Assembly: GCA_903927755.1 (NCBI GenBank)
Contig: CAIYOD010000111.1
Span: 1-64,000 of the forward strand
Source of the DNA: an uncultured Thermoleophilia bacterium
GTDB lineage: Bacteria; Actinomycetota; Thermoleophilia; UBA2241
Length of the DNA: 64,000 nt
Reading direction: 5' to 3'
Positions 28,148 to 37,508 of the stretch are shown here, in pieces; the stretch's first letter is position 1; each line of letters starts with the position of its first letter. The notes under the pieces are model-generated. The model saw only the letters and a list, made by a program, of their open reading frames with translations, had not been told where the DNA came from and did not search any database. A program made the position numbers and the translations under genes.

Positions 28148-29031
28148 GCCTCGTCCTTCGCCGTCGCGCGACGCAGGCTGAAGCTCTTGGGCGAGACGTG
28201 GGCGCTGCCGAGGCGCGGGTTCATGGCCTCTTCCACGCCCTGCCCGACCAGGAAGCTCCCGAGCACGACGAGGGCGATGCAGATGCCGGGCGGGACGATC
28301 GCCCACCAGGCGCCCGCCGACACCGCTGAGTGCAGGAAGGCGTTCTCAATGATCGTCCCCCAGCTCACGCGTGCCGGGTCGCCCAGGCCGATGAAGGCCA
28401 GCGCCGCCTCGAAGAAGACGGCGCTTGCCACAGTGAGCACCGTCTGGGCGACGAGCAGCGGCGCCACGTGGGGCAGGATGTGCCGGCGCACGATGAAGAA
28501 GTCGCCGGCGCCCAAGCTCCGGGCGCGGCCCACGAAGCCTCGCTCCTTGAGCGTGTGCACCTGGGCGCGTACCACGTACGTCACGCTCATCCAGCTGAGC
28601 AGGCCGATGACGAGCACGATGTGGTAGATCGTCTGCCCGAACAGCGCCGCGAGCACGATCATCAGCGGCAGCGCCGGGATCACGAGGAAGAAGTCGGTGA
28701 CGCCGGTCACCGTGGTCTCGCCCCAGTTGCCCTTGTAGCCGGCGAAGATGCCGAGCGTGCCGCCGATCAGCACCGCGACGAACGCGGCGGCGAAGCCGAC
28801 GAGCATCGAGTTCTGGGCGCCGGCGATGACCAGGCTGAGCATGTCGACGCCGGCGTCGTCGGTGCCGAGCCAGTGGGTGGCCGACGGCGGCGCGAAGGGC
28901 TCTCCGCTCGCGCTCTTCACCGAGTACGGCTCGAGGACCGGCGCCAGCAGCGCGACCACCGTGAAGAGCATCACGATGACGATGCCGGCGACGATCGTCG
29001 GGCGGTGCAGCAGGGCGCGAGCCAGCCTCAT
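28144..29031 (-). CDS. Dipeptide-type ABC transporter permease (DppC-like)
   Basis: Encodes 295 residues. It has an N-terminal membrane segment (about 12-32), 'HWLGTDDAGVDMLSLVIAGAQ' typical of the DppC start (GTDxxGRD-like), and five more membrane spans. The cytoplasmic EAA-type loop contacting the ATPase is 'RAQVHTLKERGFVGRARSLGAG'. It overlaps the next gene upstream by 4 bases. Confidence 0.92.
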   Translation of the reverse strand: MRLARALLHRPTIVAGIVIVMLFTVVALLAPVLEPYSVKSASGEPFAPPSATHWLGTDDAGVDMLSLVIAGAQNSMLVGFAAAFVAVLIGGTLGIFAGYKGNWGETTVTGVTDFFLVIPALPLMIVLAALFGQTIYHIVLVIGLLSWMSVTYVVRAQVHTLKERGFVGRARSLGAGDFFIVRRHILPHVAPLLVAQTVLTVASAVFFEAALAFIGLGDPARVSWGTIIENAFLHSAVSAGAWWAIVPPGICIALVVLGSFLVGQGVEEAMNPRLGSAHVSPKSFSLRRATAKDEA

Positions 29032-29993
29032 TCGGCGACCCTCGGGTCGAGCACGGAGTGCAGCACGTCACCGAGGAAGTTGAAGCCCACGACCGAGATG
29101 GTGACGAGCAGGAAGATGCCCTGCAGCAAGGGGTAGTCGCGGGCCGCGACGGCCTGCACGGTGGCCTGGCCGATGCCGGGCCAGGTGAACACCGATTCGA
29201 CCAGGATCGTGCCGGCGATCACCCAGCCGAGCGTGAGGGTGGAGAGGGTCACCAGCGGCAGCATCGCCGAGCGGAAGGCCTCGCGCCAGACGACCCGCCG
29301 GTTGCGGTAGCCCTTGGCGCGAGCCGTGAGCACGTGGTCGTCGCCGAGCGCTTCGAGCTGCGAGCTGCGCACCACGAGCGCGAAGGAGCCGAAGAGCATG
29401 AGCGCCACGCACGTCGCCGGCAGGATCATGTGACGGGCGCGGTCGACGAACGTCTCGAGGAAGCCCGCGTCGAACAGGTAGGGATCGCTCATGCCGGACG
29501 TGGGCAGCCAGCCGGCGAACCAGACGAGCAGCAGAAGCCCTACCCACTGCACCGGCAGCGAGTAGATGACCATGGCGGCGCCCGTGATGACCCTGTCGCG
29601 GGCGCTCCCCTGCCGGTAGGCTGCGGTCACCCCGATGAGCGTGCCGACGAGGATCGCCACGACGGTGCCGATACCGACCATGACCACGGTGTTGCGGATG
29701 GTGCGCAGCACGTTGTCGAGCACCGGCTGCTGGTCCTGGAACGAGACGCCCAGGTCACCGCGTGCCAGCTCCTTCAGGTAGAGCAGGTACTGCGTGGTCA
29801 GCGGCTTGTCGATGCCGAACTGGGCGCGGAGAGCCGCCTGCGCCTCCTTCGGCATGTTCGGCACGCGCGAGAGGTTCGAGGCTGCGTCGCCGGGGAGCGC
29901 GCGGAACAGCACGAAGCTGAACGTGATCGTGATGAACGCGATCACCAGCGCGCTCCCCGCGCGACGCAGGATGAACTTCTGGCGCTTGCTCAA
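29028..29993 (-). CDS. Dipeptide-type ABC transporter permease (DppB-like)
   Basis: Encodes 321 residues with six predicted membrane spans and the DppB N-terminal pattern 'RALPGDAA', 'LRAQFGIDKPL', 'LGVSFQDQQPV'. The coupling loop is 'RSSQLEALGDDHVLTARAKG'. It lies 46 bases downstream of the binding-protein gene and is coupled to the second permease. It forms the translocation pore of the importer. Confidence 0.92.
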   Translation of the reverse strand: MSKRQKFILRRAGSALVIAFITITFSFVLFRALPGDAASNLSRVPNMPKEAQAALRAQFGIDKPLTTQYLLYLKELARGDLGVSFQDQQPVLDNVLRTIRNTVVMVGIGTVVAILVGTLIGVTAAYRQGSARDRVITGAAMVIYSLPVQWVGLLLLVWFAGWLPTSGMSDPYLFDAGFLETFVDRARHMILPATCVALMLFGSFALVVRSSQLEALGDDHVLTARAKGYRNRRVVWREAFRSAMLPLVTLSTLTLGWVIAGTILVESVFTWPGIGQATVQAVAARDYPLLQGIFLLVTISVVGFNFLGDVLHSVLDPRVAE

Positions 29994-30039
29994 CGCCTCA
30001 CCGGGGTCTCGGTGGCACGGTCGTGCGGACCGTCGCCCG

Positions 30040-31746
30040 TTACTGGGTCACTTCGAGTGCGTTGAACTGCATCTTGTTCAGATAGGAGTAATAGCCGAAG
30101 GGAGCGCCGCCCTCGGGCACGCCCTGCCACTTCTTGTTCCACGACGTCACCATCTGAGTGTAGGCGATGGGATGGAACACGACGTCCTGCACCAGCTTCG
30201 CCGAGAGCTGATCGATGATCGCCGTGCGCTTGGCTGCGTCCATCTCGCTCGTCTGCTGTCCCCACAGCTTGTCGTACTCCGGGTTCGAGTAGCCGGTGAG
30301 GTTGTACGCGCCGAGCATGGTGCTGGTCGAGATGAGCGTCGACCAGTCCGGGTCCGGCGTCAGTCCCCACATGATGAGCGTCATGTCGAAGTCGGTGTAG
30401 GCCTTGGGTTGCGTCATGATCAGCGGTACCTGGTTGTCGACCAGCTTCTGCTCGACGCCGATGCCGACCTCCGCGAGGTTCTGCGTCAGCATATCCGCAA
30501 TGCGCGAGTCGATCGCCCGGTTCATGGCGCCGACCAGCAGCGTGTACTGCATCTCGACGCCGTCGGCGACGCGGATGCCGTCGCTGCCCTTTGCGTAGCC
30601 GAGGTCGTCCAGGAGCTGGTTCGCCTTGGCGACGTCACGCCCGGTGACCGGCACGTCGGCGGACAGGAACTGCGGCACGTAGAGCGGGAGCAGCAGCGAG
30701 CCGCCCGGCACGGCGAAGCCGTTGTAGACGGTGTCGATCATCGCCGTGCGGTCGATGGCCAGGTCGATCGCCTGACGCACTCCCAGCTCCTGGAGCTCCG
30801 GATGCTTCTTGTTGTTCTCGGAATCGTTGACGAGCAGAGTCTCCGGCATGCTGCCGCCGAAGCCCTCGATCTGCAGGTTCGCGTCGGTCTTGAGCGTGTC
30901 CGAGGACGTGGGTGGCAGTTGGTACACGCAGTCGATCTCACCCGCCTTGAGCGCCTGGATCGCGGCGTCCGCGTTGGTGAAGAGCTGGAACCCGTAGCCC
31001 GTGATCATCGGCTTGGGGCCGTAGAAGGTGTCGACGCGCTTGAAGATCGTGGTGCCCTTGATGTCCAGCTTCTCGATGGTGAAGGGGCCGGAGGCGACCA
31101 CCGTCTCCTTGGCCGGGTCCATGGTGACCGTCTTGAGCTTGGCGCCGTCGCCCTTCGCGTACTCGGCCCAGAAATGCTCAGGCAGGATCGGCAGTTGGAA
31201 CAGGTTGGCTAGCAGCGCCGCGGACGGCGCGGCCAGCTTCACCTCGAGTGTGGTGTCGTCCACCGCGGTGGCGGTCTCGATGCCGGGGACGAAGGGGCTG
31301 AGGGCCGCGGCCGCGCCGGTCTGCAGCTTCACGACGGTGTTGATGGTGAACGCGGCGTCCGAAGCGGTGATCGGCTTACCGTCGGTCCATGCCGCGCCGG
31401 ACGTGAGCGTGAACGTCCACGTCAGGCCGTCTTCGCTGGTGGACCAGGATTCCGCGAAGTCGGGCTGGGGCTGCAGTTCGTTGGAGTACTGCACGAGGTT
31501 GGGGTACATCAGCATCCAGGCGGCGTAATCCTGGGCGTACATGCCGACGAACGGGTTGAGCGAGTCGTAGCCCATCCCCACGGTCCCCAGCCGGTACACG
31601 GGCTGGTCGCCGCCGCTCGAGTCTGACGAGCCACTCGTCTCGGTCGAGCTTCCTCCGCACCCGGCGGTGGCCGCCAGGATGAGGACCAGCGCCGCGAGGA
31701 CGGTGAAGACCACCATCCGTCGGCCGGCTTTGCGTGAACTCTTCAT
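30040..31746 (-). CDS. ABC transporter substrate-binding lipoprotein (SBP_bac_5)
   Basis: Encodes 568 residues. A signal peptide ends in a lipobox (ATAGC, Cys30). The mature protein follows the family 5 binding-protein pattern: 'YDSLNPFVGMY', 'PDFAESWSTSEDGLTWTFTL', 'AWTDGKPITASDAAFTI' and 'RQAIDLAIDRTAMIDTVYNG'. Family members bind peptides, opines, nickel or other small compounds, so the ligand is open. ATG 31746 follows GGAGGAGG. It is the first gene of the operon, 111 bases from the divergent TetR-like regulator. Confidence 0.93.
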   Translation of the reverse strand: MKSSRKAGRRMVVFTVLAALVLILAATAGCGGSSTETSGSSDSSGGDQPVYRLGTVGMGYDSLNPFVGMYAQDYAAWMLMYPNLVQYSNELQPQPDFAESWSTSEDGLTWTFTLTSGAAWTDGKPITASDAAFTINTVVKLQTGAAAALSPFVPGIETATAVDDTTLEVKLAAPSAALLANLFQLPILPEHFWAEYAKGDGAKLKTVTMDPAKETVVASGPFTIEKLDIKGTTIFKRVDTFYGPKPMITGYGFQLFTNADAAIQALKAGEIDCVYQLPPTSSDTLKTDANLQIEGFGGSMPETLLVNDSENNKKHPELQELGVRQAIDLAIDRTAMIDTVYNGFAVPGGSLLLPLYVPQFLSADVPVTGRDVAKANQLLDDLGYAKGSDGIRVADGVEMQYTLLVGAMNRAIDSRIADMLTQNLAEVGIGVEQKLVDNQVPLIMTQPKAYTDFDMTLIMWGLTPDPDWSTLISTSTMLGAYNLTGYSNPEYDKLWGQQTSEMDAAKRTAIIDQLSAKLVQDVVFHPIAYTQMVTSWNKKWQGVPEGGAPFGYYSYLNKMQFNALEVTQ

Positions 31747-31812
31747 GTCTGCCTCCTCCATGCGCCGGCTTCTCCTGCCGGTGCACTGCCAGTCCTCGGA
31801 CCCTTGCCACAT

Positions 31813-31857
31813 GGTTGCGTATTGAAGTTACGCACAATGTGATAATCTTGCGCAACC
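31813..31857. promoter_or_regulatory. Probable operator/promoter of the divergent TetR-like regulator and import-catabolic operon
   Basis: Nested inverted repeats lie between the divergent genes. TGCGTA (31816-31821) pairs with TACGCA (31829-31834). GGTTGCG (31813-31819) pairs with CGCAACC (31851-31857). TTGCGCAA at 31848-31855 is a perfect palindrome. TGTGATAAT at 31838-31846 can serve as an extended -10 for the regulator, placing its transcript start at or within a few bases of the ATG at 31858. Binding of the regulator here would control both directions. Confidence 0.55.
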
Positions 31858-32625
31858 ATGGCTTCCGTGTCAACAGATGGGCATGCTCGCCGCCGGCGCA
31901 CGAGAGATGAGACGAGGGAGCTTCTCTTGGAGGCCGCCATGCGGCTGCTGTGCGAGAGAGTGGCCGCGGATGCGGAATCTCCGGTCAATCCTCTTGCCGA
32001 CGTGCTGGTCACGGAGGTCCTCGATGAGGCGAACCGGGTGCTGGTCGCGGTCGACCCGGCCGCCCGCGAGATGACCACTGGAGCCGCCTACAACATCTGG
32101 CCTGCCCAGGCCGACTTCCAGATGGACCTCATGGCCCGCGTGCTGGACGCCGCGGCCACTCCGGGCATCGAGCGCGTGCGCAGCACCGCGCTGAGCGCGC
32201 TCGCCCGCCAGTTCCCGTGGCAGCAGGTCCTCGCCGAGGCGATCGAGGTGGACTTCGCGGAGTCGTTCGACGAGCCGGCGATGTTCCTCATGATCGGCGT
32301 GGCCGCGTTGGCCGCACCTGCGGATGTGACGGCCGGCGAACGTCGCGCCAACGAGCGCTACGTCGCGGCCACGGTCGAACTGCTCTCCGCGATCGTCGAG
32401 TACTCGGGGCGTCGGCTGCGCCCGGGGCGCACGATCGAGGACCTCATCTGGGCGATCGAGGCGCTCGAGACGGGACTGTTGCTGCGCAGGCGCAGGGCGC
32501 CCGAGATCCCGTTGAGCAGGGACGCGCAGGGCACCAGCGTCCTGGCCGCAGCCGCGGTCGGGGTGGTCGAGGCCTTCACCGAGCCCGTGGGAGCTTCGCC
32601 GGGACAGGCTGCACGCGAGGGCTGA
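31858..32625 (+). CDS. TetR-like transcriptional regulator of the adjacent operon
   Basis: Encodes 255 residues. A basic N terminus (RRRRTRDETRELLLEAAMRL) leads into a diverged TetR helix-turn-helix; the recognition region reads 'MTTGAAYNIWPAQADFQMDL', matching the usual T.GA.Y..F..K..L pattern. The remainder is helical with no second known domain. No Shine-Dalgarno sequence precedes the ATG, which suggests a leaderless transcript. Its divergent placement makes it the probable local regulator of the 13-kb operon. Confidence 0.75.
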   Translation: MASVSTDGHARRRRTRDETRELLLEAAMRLLCERVAADAESPVNPLADVLVTEVLDEANRVLVAVDPAAREMTTGAAYNIWPAQADFQMDLMARVLDAAATPGIERVRSTALSALARQFPWQQVLAEAIEVDFAESFDEPAMFLMIGVAALAAPADVTAGERRANERYVAATVELLSAIVEYSGRRLRPGRTIEDLIWAIEALETGLLLRRRRAPEIPLSRDAQGTSVLAAAAVGVVEAFTEPVGASPGQAAREG

Positions 32626-32718
32626 GTCGAGCAGCGACTCGATCCGTCCCGTGAGGACTGGTCCCGGCATTCGCCCTCGCCCAGTATCAGCCCCCCGCCG
32701 GATGAGAGCGAGCGGCGT

Positions 32719-33540
32719 CTAGGAAGCCCGGTCGATGAGCGACTCCCGGAGGGTTTGCTGCGTCGCCTCGTCGATGTGGAGCCCATCCGAGAAGTAGCCC
32801 TCGATCGACCCGAACCGCTTCGTCATCTCGTCGAGCGCGGTCCGCAGGTAGGCCTCGTCTACGCCGAACACCGGGTCGAGCAGGTGAGGGTCGCCGCCGG
32901 CCGCGCGGAAGTGCTCGTAGACCGTCTTCAGCGCGGGCAGCAAGTCCCGGTTCGACAGCAGGTAGTCGTGGAAGACATCTTCCTTCGAGACCCCGAGGAA
33001 CAGCAGGGTCGAGGCGGCCGCCCAGCCCGTGCGGTCCTTGCCGGTCGTGCAGTGAAAGAGCGCCGGCCGGCGCGCATCCCGCGCGACGGTCTCGAAGAAC
33101 GTCCGGTACGCCGACAGAGCGCTCGGCAGGCTGACGGTCTCGCGGTACCCGGTCTCGAAGAGCTTGCTGGCCTTGCCGTCTCCCAGCATCTCCCGGGCGG
33201 CAGCCGGATCGCCGAGGGCCTTGAACAGCGTTGCGGGAGCGGCGCCCGTCTCGTCGGCCATCACGTCGCAGACGACCTGCTCCGCGCCCGGGGGCAGGAC
33301 GTCGGGCTCGGCCTCGCGCTCCGCCTCGGTGCGCAGATCGAACACGGTCCGGATGCCGAGCCTCGCCATCGCGGCCAGGTCTTCGCCGTGCAGGTGGCCG
33401 AGCTCGACGGAGCGGTAGAGCTGCCCCATCTTCACGCGGCCGCCGCCGGCCACCTCGTACCCGCCGATGTCGCGGAGGTTCGGGACCGAAGGGATGTCGA
33501 TCCTCCGTCCCGGCTCGCTCCTGGTCGTCTCGCTGCTCAT
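32719..33540 (-). CDS. Tyrosine-protein phosphatase (Tyr/Ser type, LipA/PtpB-like)
   Basis: Encodes 273 residues. The P-loop HCTTGKDRTGW (Cys164, Arg170) has the CxxxxxR form with the Lys-Asp pair typical of PtpB/triple-specificity phosphatases. The N-terminal 'NLRDIGGY' and 'LYRSVELGHL' segments are also family marks. It probably dephosphorylates phospho-Tyr/Ser or phosphoinositide-like substrates. The start ATG follows GGAGGAGAG; the open frame extends upstream without a better start. The TetR-type gene starts 26 bases upstream in the same direction, so the two may be co-transcribed. Confidence 0.9.
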   Translation of the reverse strand: MSSETTRSEPGRRIDIPSVPNLRDIGGYEVAGGGRVKMGQLYRSVELGHLHGEDLAAMARLGIRTVFDLRTEAEREAEPDVLPPGAEQVVCDVMADETGAAPATLFKALGDPAAAREMLGDGKASKLFETGYRETVSLPSALSAYRTFFETVARDARRPALFHCTTGKDRTGWAAASTLLFLGVSKEDVFHDYLLSNRDLLPALKTVYEHFRAAGGDPHLLDPVFGVDEAYLRTALDEMTKRFGSIEGYFSDGLHIDEATQQTLRESLIDRAS

Positions 33541-33566
33541 CTCTCCTCCGCGGATCGCGTCCGGCC

Positions 33567-34157
33567 CTACTCCTGCGAGCGATCGGCCGCCGTCATGGCC
33601 TGGACGAAGGCCGGCGCCATCGACTCCTCGAGCTGTGCGAAGCACGCGTCGAGGTCCATGACCTTCGACCTCGACGCGTAGTTGAACGCGAGGCCGGTGA
33701 TGGCGCTCATGAGGACCGCCATCAGCACGCCGACCGAGCGGTCGCGGGCGGGCAGATGCAGCGCCGCCATGTCCAGTGCGGCGGTCTTCGCGGACACGCG
33801 GATCTTCTCGTCATTGAAGGCGGTGGGGCCGAGGGCGAAGGCGATGCGGAAGTTGTCGTTGGTCCGCACCCGCTCGAGGTACAGTGACATGAAGGCGTGG
33901 AAGCGCTCGGCGGGATCCTCGATCCTGCCGATGGCCGCCCTGGCCTCGTCCGGCTCCTTGACGGCCACCGACCCGATGATCGCCCGGACCAGCCCGTCCT
34001 TGCTGCCGAAGTGGTAGCCGATCGCCGACTTGGTCACCTGTGCCTCAGTGGCGACCGTTTGCACGGACAGGGCCGTCATGCCGCGCTCCGCGACGATCCG
34101 GCGCGCGGCCGACAGGATCCTGCTCTGCGGCGATTCCTCCGATGCTGGCCCGTCCAT
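33567..34157 (-). CDS. TetR-family transcriptional regulator
   Basis: Encodes about 196 residues. The N-terminal helix-turn-helix is standard: 'RILSAARRIVAERGMTALSV' then 'VTKSAIGYHFGSKDGLVRAI'. The ligand-binding half is helical and not assignable. Start candidates are ATG 34157 and GTG 34166, neither with a strong ribosome binding site. It likely regulates itself together with the phosphatase gene downstream or the oxidoreductase gene upstream. Confidence 0.88.
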   Translation of the reverse strand: MDGPASEESPQSRILSAARRIVAERGMTALSVQTVATEAQVTKSAIGYHFGSKDGLVRAIIGSVAVKEPDEARAAIGRIEDPAERFHAFMSLYLERVRTNDNFRIAFALGPTAFNDEKIRVSAKTAALDMAALHLPARDRSVGVLMAVLMSAITGLAFNYASRSKVMDLDACFAQLEESMAPAFVQAMTAADRSQE

Positions 34158-34208
34158 TGCCGACACTCTAGCACCGCTCGGATCTCCGGCGGCAGCACAC
34201 CCGGCGCT

Positions 34209-35207
34209 TCAGTCCCGGCTCAGCTCCCCGTCGACCACGATGACGATGTTGCCCAGCTTCTGCTCCGTCTCGGCGTAGCGGTGGGCCTCGGCCGCCTGCT
34301 CGAGGGGGTACCGGCGGTCGACGACGGGCCGGAGCTCGCCGGCCTCGATGAGCTCCGTGACGGCGCGCAGGTGCTCGTCGGTGGCGGCGCCCGAGCCGAT
34401 GATCATCTTCTTGTCGCTGGTCAGCGAGGCCCAGAGCCCGCGGAGGAGCTGGGCCGTGTGCGGGTTGGCCACCACGTACCGCCCGCCGGGACGCAGCAGG
34501 CGGACGACCTGGCCGAAGGGCGCCCGGCCGACGACGTCGAAGACGATGTCGAAGTCCCCAGCGCCCTCGGTGAAGTCGCCGGCGGTGTAGTCGACGACCT
34601 GGTCGGCGCCGAGCTCGCGGAGCATCTCCAGCTTGCCGCCGCTGTCGACGGCGACCACCTCGGCGCCGGCCTGCTTGGCCAGCTGGACCGCGTAGGTGCC
34701 GAAGCTGCCGCCGGCGCCGATGATGAGGATCCTCTGCCCGGCGCCGATGCCGCCCTTGCGGAGAAAGCGGAGCGCCTCCATCGCGCCGTAGGGCACGGCG
34801 GCGGCCTCGGCGTAACTCAGGGCCGCCGGCATGAGGCCTACGACGCTGCCGGCGCGGCGTCCGCCGGCGCGGACGTACTCGGCGTAGGCCCCGAGCCCGA
34901 TCCCGGTCGTGCCGTAGACGCGGTCGCCGGGCGCGAAGGCGGTCGGCCCTTCGCCGAGCGCCTCCACCTCGCCGGCGAACTCCTGGCCGAGGATGCGCAC
35001 CCGAGGCTTCACGACGCCGAACGCCAGACGGATGGGGAGCCAGACCCACGCGGGGAACTCGAACCGGCGGATCTCGCAGTCCGCCCGGGAGGCGGTCGTG
35101 GCGTGGACGCGGACGAGCACCTCGCCGGCCTTGGCGCGCGGCTTCTCGACCTCCTCGAGCCTGAGCACGTCCGGGCCGCCGTAGGCCGTGCAGACGATCG
35201 CCTTCAT
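34209..35207 (-). CDS. MDR-superfamily NAD(P)-dependent oxidoreductase (zinc-independent quinone-reductase type)
   Basis: Encodes 332 residues. The N-terminal GroES-like domain contains 'MKAIVCTAYGGPDVLRLEEV' and 'GQEFAGEVEALGEG'. The Rossmann domain carries 'ILIIGAGGSFGTYAVQLAKQ', an unusual GAGGSFG where AxGxxG is typical. The catalytic-zinc cysteine and histidine of true alcohol dehydrogenases are not present. Relatives reduce quinones or enones with NADPH. ATG 35207 lies 5 bases after GAGGGG. Confidence 0.88.
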   Translation of the reverse strand: MKAIVCTAYGGPDVLRLEEVEKPRAKAGEVLVRVHATTASRADCEIRRFEFPAWVWLPIRLAFGVVKPRVRILGQEFAGEVEALGEGPTAFAPGDRVYGTTGIGLGAYAEYVRAGGRRAGSVVGLMPAALSYAEAAAVPYGAMEALRFLRKGGIGAGQRILIIGAGGSFGTYAVQLAKQAGAEVVAVDSGGKLEMLRELGADQVVDYTAGDFTEGAGDFDIVFDVVGRAPFGQVVRLLRPGGRYVVANPHTAQLLRGLWASLTSDKKMIIGSGAATDEHLRAVTELIEAGELRPVVDRRYPLEQAAEAHRYAETEQKLGNIVIVVDGELSRD

Positions 35208-35447
35208 GAGCACCCCTCAGTTCCTCGCGGTGGCGCGCCTCCGAGGGTCATTATCTCGCACCTTCCACGCGGTGGCGACGCTCTGCGGGTGTACGCACTG
35301 GCAAGCCAGGGTTTCTCCCCGGCCGCTCAGCGACATGCTGATGCGCGCACCCGGGCGTACTCCCCTGATCCGTGACCGTCTGCGGTCTCGTCAGGTGTTC
35401 CCGTCGCCCGCCCTTCACCAACGGCGCGACGGTTGTTATCGATGGTC

Positions 35448-35466
35448 GATTCTTATATAGGTAATC
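35448..35466. promoter_or_regulatory. Candidate Per/Fur box upstream of perR-katA
   Basis: An AT-rich island in otherwise GC-rich DNA, with outer arms GATT and AATC around CTTATATAGGT, lies 20 bases before the perR start. The AT-rich dyad resembles PerR/Fur boxes loosely. It is the obvious place for autoregulation of the perR-katA pair. Confidence 0.4.
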
Positions 35467-35485
35467 TCCGCAGAAAGGAGTGACC

Positions 35486-35947
35486 GTGGCGGTACCGGCG
35501 AGGGAGGTCAGGCGCCGGGTGGATGTGCTCTCTCGCGCGCTGCGTGAGTCGGGCCTTCGCCTGACGCATCAGCGTCTCGAGGTGGTCCGCGAGGTAGCTC
35601 GTTCGGACGAGCACCCGGATGTGGAGACGATCTACCGGGCGGTGCGGGAGCGCGTGCCCACCATCTCCCTGGACACCGTCTATCGCACGCTGGCGACGCT
35701 CGCCGGCCTCGGGCTCGTCAGGCGGGTCGCCGCCACGCCGGGGCCGACGCGTTACGACGCCAACACGGCCCATCACCATCACTTCGTCTGCACCCGCTGC
35801 GGGCTGATCCGCGACGTCGACGACCGGGGGCTGGACGCGGTGCGCGCGCCACGGAGCGCCGCGTCACTCGGCAGCGTCGAGTCGGTCGAGGTCCAGTTGC
35901 GGGGAATCTGCGTCGATTGTCACAAGAAGGAGCGTGACCATGACTGA
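35486..35947 (+). CDS. perR: Fur-family peroxide-sensing regulator (PerR-like)
   Basis: Encodes 153 residues. A winged helix (about 15-85, '[14 protein letters not shown]' and '[13 protein letters not shown]') is followed by the metal domain. Structural zinc cysteines are CTRC (102, 105) and CVDC (142, 145). Regulatory-site candidates are His96-99, Asp91 and Asp110; aspartates at these positions fit PerR rather than Fur. GTG 35486 lies 5 bases after AGGAG (35476-35480), so the earlier GTG at 35480 is unlikely. It overlaps katA by 8 bases, giving a peroxide-response operon. Confidence 0.88.
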   Translation: MAVPAREVRRRVDVLSRALRESGLRLTHQRLEVVREVARSDEHPDVETIYRAVRERVPTISLDTVYRTLATLAGLGLVRRVAATPGPTRYDANTAHHHHFVCTRCGLIRDVDDRGLDAVRAPRSAASLGSVESVEVQLRGICVDCHKKERDHD

Positions 35948-37403
35948 GGAGAAGCACGACAAGCTCACCACCAACTTCGGAGCCCCCGTTCCCAACAATC
36001 AGGATTCGCTCACCGCCGGCAAGCGCGGCCCGATGCTGCTGCAGGACATCTGGTACCTGGAGAAGCTCGCCAACTTCGACCGCGAGGTGATCCCGGAGCG
36101 CCGGATGCACGCCAAGGGATCCGGCGCGTTCGGCACCTTCACCGTCACCCACGACATCAGCAACTACACCCGCGCCAAGGTCTTCGAGCTCGGCAAGACG
36201 ACAGACCTCTTCGTGCGCTTCAGCACCGTGGCCGGCGAGCGCGGCGCCGCGGACGCCGAGCGGGACATCCGCGGCTTCGCCGTCAAGATGTACACCGACG
36301 AGGGCAACTGGGACCTCGTCGGCAACAACACCCCGGTCTTCTTCTTCCGCGACCCGCTCAAGTTCCCGGACCTCAACCACGCCGTGAAGCGCGACCCGCG
36401 CACCAATCTGCGCAGCGCGCAGAACAACTGGGACTTCTGGACGCTTCTCCCCGAGGCGCTCCACCAGATCACCATCACGATGAGCGACCGCGGGATCCCG
36501 CTGAGCTACCGGCACATGCACGGCTTCGGCAGCCACACCTACAGCCTCGTCAACGCCGCCGGCGAGCGCACCTGGGTCAAATTCCACTGGGTCTGCCGGC
36601 AGGGCATCAAGAACCTCACCGACGAAGAGGCCACGGAACTCGTCGGCCGCGATCGTGAGAGCCATCAGCGAGATCTGTACGAGGCCATCGAGGACGGCGA
36701 CTTCCCGCGCTGGAAGCTCTTCGTGCAGCTCATGCCGGAGGCCGACGCGGCGACCTACGCCTTCCATCCCTTCGACCTCACCAAGGTGTGGCGCAAGGGC
36801 GACTACCCGCTGCACGAGGTGGGGGTCATGGAGCTGAACAGGAACCCAGAGAACTACTTCGCCGACGTGGAGCAGGCGGCGTTCAACCCCGCCACGATCG
36901 TGCCGGGCATCGGCTTCTCGCCGGACCGCATGCTGCAGGGGCGGCTGTTCAGCTACGGCGACGCGCAGCGCTACCGCCTGGGCGTGAACCACCACCAGAT
37001 CCCGGTGAACGCGCCACGCTGCCCGATGCACGGCTACAGCCGCGACGGCGCCATGCGCGTGGACGGCAACTATGGCTCCACGCCGCACTACGAGCCCAAC
37101 AGCAACGGCACCTGGCAGGAGCAGCCCGAGTACGCCGAGCCGCCGCTGGCGCTCGACGGCGCGGCCGACCGCTACGACTACCGCGCCGACGACGACGACT
37201 ACTTCACGCAGCCGGGCCTGCTGTTCGGCCTGATGGACGCGGCACAGCAGCAGGCGCTCTTCGGCAACACCGCCCGCGCCATGGGCGACGCCGCCGAGGC
37301 GGTCAAGATCCGCCACATCGCCAACTGCGCCAAGGCCGACCCGGCGTACGGCGAGGGCGTCGCTGCCGCGCTCGGTATCCCCATGAGCAAGGTGGGCGCC
37401 TGA
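35940..37403 (+). CDS. katA: Monofunctional heme catalase
   Basis: Encodes 487 residues, the length of small-subunit (clade 3) catalases. Active-site His57 lies in '[14 protein letters not shown]', the NADPH/heme-region motif is '[20 protein letters not shown]', and the heme-ligating Tyr339 is in '[14 protein letters not shown]'. It breaks hydrogen peroxide down to water and oxygen in the cytoplasm. The start is ATG 35940, seven bases after AAGGAG, inside the end of perR; a strong hairpin follows the stop. Confidence 0.97.
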   Translation: MTEEKHDKLTTNFGAPVPNNQDSLTAGKRGPMLLQDIWYLEKLANFDREVIPERRMHAKGSGAFGTFTVTHDISNYTRAKVFELGKTTDLFVRFSTVAGERGAADAERDIRGFAVKMYTDEGNWDLVGNNTPVFFFRDPLKFPDLNHAVKRDPRTNLRSAQNNWDFWTLLPEALHQITITMSDRGIPLSYRHMHGFGSHTYSLVNAAGERTWVKFHWVCRQGIKNLTDEEATELVGRDRESHQRDLYEAIEDGDFPRWKLFVQLMPEADAATYAFHPFDLTKVWRKGDYPLHEVGVMELNRNPENYFADVEQAAFNPATIVPGIGFSPDRMLQGRLFSYGDAQRYRLGVNHHQIPVNAPRCPMHGYSRDGAMRVDGNYGSTPHYEPNSNGTWQEQPEYAEPPLALDGAADRYDYRADDDDYFTQPGLLFGLMDAAQQQALFGNTARAMGDAAEAVKIRHIANCAKADPAYGEGVAAALGIPMSKVGA

Positions 37404-37415
37404 CAACGGCGTGAG

Positions 37416-37454
37416 GACGAAGGGCCGGCCCAAAGAACGGGCCGGTCCTTCGTC
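37416..37454 (+). terminator. Hairpin terminator after katA
   Basis: A 16-base arm GACGAAGGGCCGGCCC pairs with GGGCCGGTCCTTCGTC across a 7-base loop, with only one G-T wobble. It lacks a downstream T-run but sits 13 bases after the katA stop, so it most likely terminates the perR-katA transcript. Confidence 0.75.
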
Positions 37455-37508
37455 AACGCTGAGTGCCGACTCCGCATGGGATACTGTGCGCGGTGGGGGA
37501 GGTCCTCG

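Noticed and set aside
27155-28627. Plus-strand frame of 490 codons opposite the ABC transporter genes
   Set aside because: It is antisense to an ATPase and the end of a permease, both with full motifs.
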